DNA from: Marisa cornuarietis | Taxonomy: Eukaryota; Mollusca; Gastropoda; Architaenioglossa; Ampullariidae | Direction of reading: 5' to 3' | Assembly (NCBI GenBank): GCA_004794655.1 | Contig: SMMW01000178.1 | Coordinates: 372,001-436,000, forward strand | DNA length: 64,000 nucleotides | In this document: in pieces, positions 12,901 to 24,900 of the stretch | Layout of the letters: the number at the start of each line of letters is the position of its first letter | Numbering within the stretch: position 1 is the first letter of the stretch | Position numbers and translations under genes: made by a program | Notes under the pieces: model-generated | The model's database searches: none | The model's input: the letters and a program-made list of their open reading frames with translations, nothing else | Told to the model about the DNA's origin: nothing

Positions 12901-15900
12901 GTGGCATGAGCAATGCGCCGCAGGAGACGGCGGTTGCGCATGGCGTGGTTGTTGCGTTTGTGCCGCTCATACATCAGCTGGTTGTGCAGCAACAGAATCT
13001 GGCCACGTAGAATGTTGATTTCATCGGCTGGTGGTACACCTGGGGTGTAGTCAACATCACATGCCATCATGCAAGATTTGCTAATTTGTGCATTCACTTA
13101 TTTAAACTCCTGTTTATATTAAAAAGAAAAGTTCTTTCTGGCACTATTTCACTGGAGAGAAAATGTGCAAAAAAGCTGATGACTTATGTCACCTTCAATT
13201 CCACATGGTTTAACTCCATTAAGGAGGGGGGAGCTGCCAGAGATGTGCATTAACTATCTTAATGCACAAAATATCATTCTGAATGATTTGCGTTGCTACC
13301 CCATAAAAGCTTTGAAATGCTCACTTTATCTACTGATTTTCTCTAAAGGTGTGCACAAATGATGTAATGTAACATACAGCTCCATATTTTCTCCAACAGC
13401 TTAGACTTCAGGTATTTCAAGCAATGCAAAAAGATGTGCTTTTTCACCTTCTCTCAGAAAGTGAAGACTAACCTCCAAAGTGTGTCCAACTCACGTTATC
13501 CCAACTGGTGAGAGGAATGCGTGCAAGCTCTTTGGCATGCAAGTCACTGCTACGGGAGAGGTGTCGGTCAAGTAGCTCTGGGGGTGATAGGCTGGAGAAA
13601 ACAGATGTTTCTGAGCCTGCCAACAAAGAAGTTTGACTAAAAATAAACAATTTATTAGAAAAAAATGTGCAAAAAACTGAATCTGGCATACCAAAAATTG
13701 TATGATCCATCAGATCACCACCACCTAGAGCCACACAGTCACAACTCATCACAATCATTCAAATGCCACACAACTGTAACAAGAAAGGTCGTCCTCTTCT
13801 TGTGCATTCAGGTACACAGAATTCGAATCCTGAAGCGAGACAATAAAACTCCCTGGTAGGATATGTTTATCATCACAGACAATGAACTGACTTTTGACTG
13901 TGTCCACTGCTTGAAACTCTGAAGGAGTTGCTTTGATCCATCTCAATAATCTTGAAGCAAGTTCTTGTTACATGAAAAAACTGTTCTTCTCCTTGCTTCA
14001 AGATGCAAACTTTCCATAAAGTATTGAAATATAAACATTCTTCAATGCACTTTCCCTAATTCCTATAAATGGAAACTACTAAAAATACAACAGAGAAGTT
14101 TTCAAAACTACGTGTAAACAATAGTAATAACTGACTCAGTTACTGAGCATGCTTGAAGGTTTCATCTTTGAAAGCTTAACGTCAGCAGAGAAGCATGAGT
14201 AAGAATAGAGGGACAAGAATTTTGTACTTGTTTTGCTGAAAAAAATCTGATTTTACAGACTGTAAACTGCTTATCATTTACATTACAGGTGTGTACAGAA
14301 AAGCAACCAGAATACTGCAAGATTCTCTGAACACACCCTTTTACTAGCAGCAAAGTATAGAAAACTCTTCCATTCTGTTTCTTACAAATACAGCCATGCT
14401 AATGTTGCATACATAGCCATGCCCATATCAATTAGATGGCAAAAAAAGTAGAAGGGATCAACGAAGTAGCTTCATGGACCACATAAGGTGGTAGGTGGGT
14501 TGGTGGGAATTCCTTTATCTTAGATTAGTCATGTGGAAAAGCAATGTACAGAAGGGTTAATATTTGTCTTTTCTCAGGGTGAGGAGGTGTTCAATGGCAC
14601 TTTTGCAGTGGGACAGGACAGTAGATATAAACTCACTGCCTGCTGCAAATAATGAGGAAAATTGAATTAAAGCAAATGATTAAGAACAATGCCAATTTCT
14701 TTCAAGTATAGGGCATACAGCACAACTAAAAATGCCATTCAATTTACAATGACATACAGAGAACACCGCAACAGTATTACCAGAAAAGTTCGTAAAAGAG
14801 ATATTTTTATTCAGAAGGTGGTACTGTGCATACACAAGACCAGTTTGGAAATAAATGAAGTTCCCAAAGATGAACTCACAAAAGCATCTCAGCCATGTTC
14901 CCAAAGACTGACGTTTTCCATCAAACTGGTGCTGTCCGGTCTCCCCAGACATGCCAGCCTCCAGAAACACCTGGTAACATTGCTCGCACACAGCCACTTT
15001 CACTGGCGCCAGGAGAGTCTGGAAGAATGCAGCAAACTCTTTAATGGCTGGAGGGACCCCCATACTACTGCGTGCTTGGTGCCGATTACTTGAGTTCAGC
15101 GATGGTAGGCTGCCATCATTTCCATTCCTGCTTTGTCTGCTGCTGGCATGGGACGGTGTCTGCAATGGCAACTCTAAGCTGGCAGTATCACCAAACTGAA
15201 CTTCTCTGTCATTTCCAGGGACAGATATTTCCAACAGCGTCTCCACTGTGGTGCTTGCTTCAACGGAGCCTGCATCAGAGGAGGAGGATGAACGACAAGA
15301 GTCTTGTTCAGGGACTGTGAGTTCCTGGTGGGGCAGAGTAGGACATGACCTCGCTCGACCAGGGCGTGGATGTTTTTCATGAGGACCCATCAAGGGCTCA
15401 CCAGCCTGGGTGCTCATGCTGTTGAAACGAATGCGATTTACCTGCACCACGAAAAAATCTGCTATTTTGGAAAGATATTTTTACGCTATCACTCTCCCAA
15501 GCATTCTTCCAGCATTCAGTGAGTGCCATGTTAAACAGTCTTTTTTCTGACACTTCAAATATCCAGTTTCCTTCTTTATTCATTTTTTTATTCTCCTTTT
15601 CACTCTTTGTTCTCAACTGCCTTTTCCTCACCCACCCCCACATACTATTTTAAAATCTGTCACATCGTTGAATTAGTAAAAATTATTAACTAAGTTCTAC
15701 TTATTTGATGGACATGTCTGCAGTCAAAGCCAAACCAGAAAGTCTATAATAGTGAAGATTGCTTACTTTGGAGGCTAATTATTTCCTCCTCTGTTCTACT
15801 CTACTTTTTTAAAATGCCTTGAATAATAAACATACCTTTTTCATAAACTGAATAATGGACTGTGCTGTCAGATGTTGCTGAGGGTCCACTTGGCTCGTAT

Positions 15901-18900
15901 CATCAGTACTGCTGTCAACACTAGTGCTGCCGTCAAACTGTTTGTCAACTTCTGTAAAATGGCTGACTTCCTGATCCAGAGGATCTACTCATGTAAAGCA
16001 AAAAATACAAACCTAAGACAATGCATTACTTTTAGCACATCCCATTTTGTATCTCGCCACTCCAAACTGGCCATAGTTAAAAAAAATGCACATCACATCT
16101 ATGCGCACATCTGTACACGTCCATGGACATACATACAATCATGCACACACACACACACATGCATGCAGCATACCTCCAGGCACTAGAGAAAGATTTCCTT
16201 TCAACAATATATTTAAACACTTCTCCCACAAAAATCTTAAGAAGAGTGATTATAATACCCTAGGAAAAAAATAACAAGTCCATATTTGCTTAATGCCTAT
16301 ACCCTACCCTTTATGACTTGTGAATACATGTTCGATATACCGCAATAAGCCAGCACAAGGAATGTTGCTTCCTCACATCTGAACTGACCCATGGAACACT
16401 CACAGACTTCACAAAAACTTGCCTGACTCTTGTGATGTCTGTACAACTGCTAGAATAGTGTCCTCAGCCACAGCGCCTGCCCCAGCTGGTGCCAACTCTG
16501 CATCCTCTCTTAGCTCCCGAAGTCTTCCTGCTTCCTGTGACACTGTGAGGTCTCCAAGTTCTGTATATTTCAGTCTTTCTGCTCCCTTTGACTCTGGTGA
16601 TCTGTCAAACTGAAGCACACGTGAAGCTGCATATTCACAAAACTGAAACATGGATGACTCGACGGTTTCTGCTTGCGGTCGCATGGGTGAGGGCTCGACG
16701 CTTGGGGCTTGTGAGGGTGGAGGAGCCCTTACTGTAAAGGGGGAAACAAATGCACTGCATCCTGGTGTGCCCTTGAGACCACTGCGGTAGACTGAAGCTG
16801 ATTTGGTGTTGTGGCCTGCTAGACTCTGCTCAGAACAGAAATTAATGGTACGTAATGTTCACTGCCATTCCATTTGGTTACACACTTGGATGCATTTTTA
16901 AATAACAAATAAGTAGTGTTTTCCTCCATGTTAACTAGAAACTACATCTGCACACACAATTTACTTCTCAAATTGTTTTTTTTTTTTATTGTAGCCTTGG
17001 TACTTTCTAAATATCATATATGCATCTGATAACATTTCATCACGACAAAGCAAGTTTTCACCTGAAACGCTGCAAGGAACTCACATTGCTTTTATTTTTG
17101 TTTCTTATCGTGTCTTTACTTGAATTAAGTACTCATCAGAAGATGCCAAAGAAAAAAAAAATCCGACTAGCCTTGTCGGGCTCTTCTGTGAGTGCTGATG
17201 GATCAGCTGATGGTAGCTCTGGGGTAGGCACTGCAATATGGTGAGGACCTAACACTGTGGAGAGATATATCAAAAGAAGCAAATAAATGCAAAAATGAAA
17301 ATTGTTTAAGTATAACCTTATAGGTATAGTCAAACATCCACTATATCTGTGACAGTATCCCTGGTCTTTCAACCAGAACGTGAATACTGGCCCCGGGGAA
17401 TGGGCACGTGGGCACTAGTTACTCAACACTAGCCGCCCACGTCAACATTAACTGCAGGGGAAAACACACGATAATCACACGTCGGTCATTCAATTACACA
17501 ACTTGGCTCACGAGCCCCCACCCCTGCTCTTCCCCGAACACAATACTCAACGACGTGTGATTTCAAGGTAACAATAAAGAAAAGATTTATTAATTATAAA
17601 AGCATTTCAACAAAACACAATCAAATGGACTCGTCTAGGGGGGTCCCAATACTATCCGTGCTAGAGCGTACTTCTGATGTTACAGTGCTGTTGCCTCTCT
17701 TTACAAATACCATACACACTCGCAAGCGCACCAACTTAGCTCTGTTACAGCTGGTTTGTTGAGAGTCCAATACTTCAGTTGACTGTCACGACACACTGAC
17801 GATTTCCCTTCGAAGTGATGTCTGATGGTCTGACGTCTTCCTCCCGCGAACTGTCACCACGTCAGAGAACGACGACTGCTTCTCTCGGTGACCCAGATTC
17901 GAGCCTTGTACCACGCGAGGTACACACGTGGGTTCCTCGACGACTGCAATGCCTCGTACAGCCGCCACGCAAACACCACCACAGACGGTCTCAGTCCTTC
18001 AAGACCCGACGACTTCTGGCGGCCTCAACGTTGAGCCCCTACCTCTCACACAGGTAGAGCGAGCCCACAGTCACACAGCCCTTTCCTCTCCACGACGACA
18101 GCAGGCAGTCTTGACAGTCCGTCGCCAATTACTTGCCTCCTTCTCTCAAGGTTCTCTAACCCGACTTCTTTCCTCCCGAGTCTTGCCCTCGTGGCTAAGA
18201 CTTGGTCCGAGGCAGAAGTGTAGCTGGCATTAGAAAGCTGAAGCCGCTTTGGCTGGTGACCCGTTGCTCCCCCACTCAGACGTTCACCGAAAAGCCCGTG
18301 AAGTGTGTTCTTGTCTCTCTATTTATCTCTCCACATTCTCACAGATACATACATCGAGGGATGCCATTGGTCAATAACTCATCATCCAATCAGCTACAAT
18401 TAGAGTCAGCAAACGACAGGAGGAGATCTCTCTCTGACCACAGGCCACGCCTATAGATGGTTGCGGTCAGGTGGCTAAACCTCCCTCCCCCTGTCCTATT
18501 ACATGGTCTGACGGCAAAACCAGGTGCGGGCCTTAGCTCTTTCTCTCCCTAGACGTTTGTTGACTTTTAGCCAGCCATCGTTCACGCATGGCGGCCGAAA
18601 TCACTTAGCACCTTCTGTTCCACGCGTCCATTTAGGCGTCCATACCAAAACATACGCCCCCTACTTCCTCGCCAAAGGGCCTCAGGCTTGTCAACAAGGC
18701 GCTCTAGACACTAAGTGGGCAGATTGTTACCTACCCCATTGAGTTATCTCATGACAATATCATCAAAAATATTTTATTTTACAAACAAAACAAAAACAAG
18801 TCACAAAATGTGACGAGGCTGATGTTTAATGGCTGTAATTTTAATGGATACTTATTATGCTAGTTTGTCAATAGCACTCTCCATTATTGTTTACCATCCA

Positions 18901-21900
18901 AAAATGCGATGCTTTTCAGATTCTCAGTAATACTGTTGGGTTTTTTAACGATCCTTTTAAACACATTAGTGGTTTCATTTATAAGGTGCTTTAATCATCA
19001 TATTTTAATGTCACTGTTCTCTTAGTGTCAATTGAAAACAAGTAATGATGAAATATCTACTTTTTTGTATGTCTAGTTTACTAGAAACTGTCTTACAAGA
19101 TCGTAAGAAGCAAGGTTATGACTGCTGTTGATCAATATCTTGATCCGCTGCAGTTGGCCTATAGACCTGGAAGAGGTGTCAATGATGCTAAGCTGTTTAT
19201 ACTAAATATGCTGTACAAACATCTGGACAAACCTAAAGCTCATGCCAGGCTTCTCTTTGCTGATTTTTCTTCTGCTTTTAACACTGTGCAACCTCACTTG
19301 TTAGCTGAGAGTCTAGTCTTAGACTTCCATCTCTCCCACCAACTCTCTGGATTCTGGACTCTTTAAACAAACAGACAGCAAAGAGTTTCTATTAATGGTC
19401 TTCTCTCAGACCCTGTTGTCATCTATACAGGTTCCCCTCAAGGCTGCTGTTTGTCTCCATTACTGTTTCTACTCTATATTAACAGTTGTAGAAGGACTAC
19501 TGACAGGAGCTTTCTGATAAAATCTGCTGATGACTCTGCCCTCCTGTCACTTTTGTACGATAATGAACACAGTGGCGCTCTTCCTGACTTTGTCTGCTGG
19601 TGTGACGATCACTTCCTTGTCTTGAATGCCTCAAAGACTAAGGAAATGATCTTCGACTTTCGGGTGAACAAGCCTGAGACAATCATCAGTACTATCCATG
19701 ATGATGCCATCGAGGTAGTCAACTCTTATATTTAGGTACCACCTTCCACAACAAGCTTAAATGGGACATCAACACTGACATGATCCTTCGTAAGAGTCAA
19801 CAATGCCGGTACCTCCTACAGAAACTAAAATCTTTCTCTGTCATCCTCACTCCTTCATTGAAAGTCTCATTGCTTTTTCTTTCATCTCCTGGTTCCACAA
19901 TCTCTCCTTAGGGAATAGGAATAGTCTTGTTTCTCTTGTTAATATCTGTTCCAAGATCACCGGAATCAGGCAGAGGGACTTGGCAGCTTTCTGTCATCAG
20001 CAAATCCTTAGGAAGGCCTCCCGTATCCTCTCTATTTCTGATCATGTGTTATCATGTGAGTTCTCACTCTTGTCATTCTCTCTATTTCTGATCATGTGTT
20101 GACACGTGAGTTTTCACTCACGGCTGTAGGTACACGATGCCTGTATGCAAAACCAATTGCCACCGGAATTCATTCATTCCACGTGCCATTCACCTGATCA
20201 ATTCTACTGGACGTGAACTCGTACTAGCCTGAGGTGACCTAAGGTCACCAATATATCCACTATATTGACTGTTACTGGGAATGTGTGTGTGTATGTGAGA
20301 GAGAAATAGATTATTTCAACAAGTATACATTATCTCCTTCTATATCATGTATATGTATTATCTCTTTTATATCATGTATATGTATTATTTATATCATGTA
20401 TGTATTACTGCTAGTACGAGCATTATTTGGAATTGCCCTTGGGGATAAATAAAGTGGTATTGTATTGACCTCCTGCCTAAATCTACTCCTAGCACCAAAA
20501 CATTTGTTTTCAGGTCCCTGGTATATTTCTCTTCAAGATTTTGATTTTTCTTCTGTGATTTATTCATATCTCTGTGTCATGGAAAATGCTATCCCATAGC
20601 ACAACATTGAAACAATGTCTCACCTACTGCTGTTTGCCCAGGAACAGGAACACCCTGGTCAAATACAACAGCTGGTGTAGCTCGCTCTGATGTGGGTGGA
20701 GTTGACAACCCTATGAGCTGTGAAGGACTAAAGACCATGGCTGTTGGGTCCTCCACTACAGGGAACATGTGGTTTACAGCATCCAGCTTCTCCTGCCAAC
20801 TCTTTTCTGAAAATGACACAGCACTGACGTCATCAGCATTTGCCATCAGCATGTACAAGGTTCAACATTGTCTGAAACATAAACTTTATTACCACTACAA
20901 CAAACAGTATTTTGTTTGTAAACTGGATAAAACAACACATATCCCTTGGGATAAATGACACTGGCAGCTGGTGCACATTCAAGATATACGTTTTCATCCC
21001 AACATGAGTTCTAAGGTGGTGGAAAACACAGAGATTGATGCTGATTAAAAATGGAAATGCTTTGTTAAATGACTGCTTTTGGCAAATAATGCCAGTTCAT
21101 AAAGTAGAAGCTGAGCTTTACAGTCTCTAAAAAAAAAGAAGTATTTAGATTCTTACAAAATTGTAGGCAAGTTATGTCATTCCTCATTACAATTACAAAA
21201 TATTCTGCATTTTAAATAAAGCTGCAGTTTATATCAATTAAAAAGATAAAGTAAAGGGGTTTAGAGCCTTTGACTGTAAAGCCAGTGAACTGTAAATGTT
21301 TCACCCTGTCTAGCAGTCAACAAAGCCACCTTGCACATTTCCTGATAAATTGATAAATCAGGTACCTATCTAGATCTGGTTACTGGCTTGGGCAAGCCTC
21401 AAACTGTTAATCTTCTGCTCCAAAGCTGAGCTCAGCAGCCATCAGACTGATCACTGTTAATAACCTGCCTAATTTTATTTCATGGAGAAGTTTAAGCAGG
21501 CACCAAAACAAAACAGTTCTTTTCTGATCATGAGGCCTTGAGTAGTCAATAGTTTCCCTGAAGCTTAATCCTGTCCTGAGAGGTCTGTCATGTAACAACT
21601 AATGATGACAATTGCCAACAAGGGTTACAATCACACACCCTGCACATCTCTTCTGCCAGAAAGTTCCTGATACTTTGGAAGGCGAGGCACAACACTTGAG
21701 ATGAGGGGACACCTAAGTTCCTCGGATGCGCCCTCGATGACATCCAAGCACATCTTGGCACAGCTGACCACTACATCCTGGGGCTCCAGCCGCTGCCACC
21801 TAGTAAGCATAAACATCTGAAGCACCTACAGCCACGTGTCAGTCATGTCCATTTGAACTCCTGCATTAAAGGCTAATGTGAAAACAAAACTAATTTAAAA

Positions 21901-24900
21901 TGAATGGGCTTTATTAAATGTAAGAGAAATTCCCAAAATTTGAGTGAAAGTCTCATGGACTGAGTGACCTTTCATGTGCTCAAAACACTTGTATTGGCTA
22001 TGGCCTTCGGTGGACTTTGAACTTGATTTCATGTTCAACTGAGCAATAGGACCTCAATATGAAGCAATATGACCTCTCAGTAAGATATGCACTAGATTCA
22101 AGATTTCCTCTTCCACAACGAATTTCAATGGCTGCTTGTTTAATAGTCAAGATTAAAAGTAACAACTCATTATCTCCATGATTTTAAGTTGAAACTGCAA
22201 AACTAAATGAACTGTGATCTTTACCAAATGCCTTTTTTTCTTGAGGTTTCAGAATGCAAAATGTCCCACCGTACCTTCTGAATATTTATCACTTACCTTG
22301 TTTTACTGGTCTCTGTGTCCTTGCTGCCAGTAATAAGGTTAGGATGAAACCTCAGTCTCTCCAACATGGGCTGCAAGCAGAGCAATGACAACTAGTCACC
22401 ATGGTAACAATGCCATTCTCAGAGCAATGAAAACTAGTCACCATGCTTACAACGCCATTCTCAGAGCAATGAAAACTAGCCACCATGCTAACAATGCCAT
22501 TCGTACTAACGTGCTTCTACCCAACAGCCTTTTATCAGAAAAGACGAGATATCTGCTTCCACAACCTGCGCACAATGCGCTTCATAAATTCAATTATTAT
22601 TATTATTTGTTTAAAACCTCACTATAATCTGATCCCAAAACTTTTGCATCTGTACAACTGGTCTCAATGGTAGTTGTATGATAAATCACTCACAACAATG
22701 ACTTCATTGTATGCATGAAGATTCTCCTTTTTTGCATAGTTGATGCGCAGGAAAGAAACAAGTGTACAAGGGAACATCCCATACAGGCGAAGAAAAAATG
22801 CATATACAGCCACGTGGAGATGAAGGATGAAGATATCAGGACAGTTGGCTGAAGTGGACAAAGCAGATTTATCCTTTGAACATGCTTTTGCTGTCAAGAC
22901 AAAAAGTCTACATCGGAAAATACCTTCTGCTAAGCCATTTAAGTTCTAGATGAATAATAAACATTATTTGGTATATTCTGCTTTAATTTGTTCATTTTCT
23001 CACCACACATTTTGATTCAGATGACGAAACCAATTTGTTAGCTCAAAAAGCTTACCTGGCTTTTTAACAAGAAGTCCTACTACACGTGCAAAAGCTTCCA
23101 TTACTTCTGCTAAGTGTGGCTCAATGCTGACGGGCACAACAGGAAGTAAAATTACTAGCACCAAGATGCTTGTCATGAGGATGGGAACATCTGTCTCGGA
23201 CTAAGACAGTCAAGTCACATAATCAAGTCCAAAAGTGATGATGTTGTTCAGGCAAAGCGTATGCTCTGTTTTTTAATGTCTTGGTAATCATCTTAAATGG
23301 AGAAATTATGAAATTACAAATATGAATCTGAGAGAAAACTGTTCCATATGTTTAATTTGGTAATAGTTAACCTGTTACACATGTACACTGCTACAATGGT
23401 AGTCACATAAACCAGCAATTAAGCTGATAATACTTTTCAATAAAATGAACAAAGAATCATCACATCAACCATAGAATCAGCCACTTTGCAAGTTTTTGTG
23501 AACAGAAACCATTTTTGGTTACACTGTAGAAGTACCTTCATGATCTTAAGAAGTGTGGTGAAAACAGATCGAGTCACGATGCTGTGCGTCCATGGAGGCT
23601 GTTGGTTTACAAGAAACAGCAGAAGTTGTGTTGCCTGAAGCCGTGTGTCTGCACTACGCAGTCCATCGTGGATTTTATCAATCAGCACCTGCAGTCAGCA
23701 TCTACCTTTATCATTTCACTTCAGAGTAAAACAAAGAAAAAAGGGCCATATAGCCTAACACAGTGGTTTTCAAACTTTTCTAGACTGGCCTAACAGTTGT
23801 AGGGGCAGTAACCTGGGACTTTCACAGGCTCAGCACAGATCCACACCCTCTCATTTTGCAAGCTTTTAACTTCCCTGATAATTCAGTAACACATTTTGAG
23901 TTTGAGGCATTAACGCATGTGACAAATAGTGTCTTTAGAGCATAGCATGCTTTTGCATTCACTTTGGTTTTAAATGAATCATTTTGCTAGTTACCGATTG
24001 TTTGCTAGCAGTTTTGAATTTTCTTGCCTTAAGGTGCGGGCACACGAGAAGCCAAAAGCGGCTTTGCAAGCCTGGCTTTCGAAGCAGCGCTTGCCGAGCC
24101 CGCTTGCGAGCTGTTTGATGAGCCGGCTTGGCGGGGGTCGCTGGTCACACACACGAACGCTGTTTCGAAGCACGAATGAAGCACTGTGCAAGAATGTGAC
24201 TAAAAAAAAAAAAAAAAAGAGCTTGCTGGATAACCCTCAGATGCATTTTCTCACACACATTATCCACTGTACATTATCCACTGCACAAGTAGTGTCTACT
24301 AATGTATTAAAGCATGATCGCTTGATGCTGATGGAAGGTTCAATAGTAGTGACGACTTTTTTTTTATAAGGCGGCACATTTCCAAACAGTGATGACAAAA
24401 CAAATAGCACAACCAATGAAAGAAATGCAAAATAATTCACAAAGAGTTTATCAATTCAATAAGATGTATAGTCAGAGGCCCTGTTGCTTTCACAGTCATG
24501 ATCGACAACTTGAAGCACGCGGGAAAAGTAGAACATGCTCTACAGCGCGAAGCAGGCCGCAAGCTCAAGCCAAGCAGGCTTACGAAGCCGTTTAGGGATT
24601 GCTTGCAGTGGTGGTCACACGGCAAGCAGGAAAAGCAGGGCTGCTTCGGTAAAGTTTCGTGCTTTTGGCTTCTCGTGTGCCCGCCGCTTTAGTCACTTCT
24701 TTTCACAAATCACAAGTCAGAGATCAAAACTGTCACATCGATTCTCAAAGATAAAAGTACTTTGCCTGTATTTCAAGATGCTTTTTTGACAATAAACACA
24801 ATGTTCTTGCTGATTATCTCTTGCAAGTTTTTTATATCTAAACTGAACTTCTGAGGAGATCTGAGATTTGAAATAATTGAGTCTTTATAAGATTTATCTC

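Noticed and set aside
14560..14660. Possible extra TSC1 exon (acceptor ATTTGCAG then SGSEFISTVLSHCKSAIEHL) between exons 12 and 13
   Set aside because: The acceptor is good and phase fits exon 12, but no usable donor precedes the stop codon, and exons 12 and 13 already join in phase.
14689..15320. Plus-strand open frames opposite TSC1 exon 12
   Set aside because: They are shadows of the hamartin coding exon on the other strand.
23974..24369. 131-codon plus-strand open frame
   Set aside because: It spans the left end of the MITE and an A16 run, and has no conserved motif.
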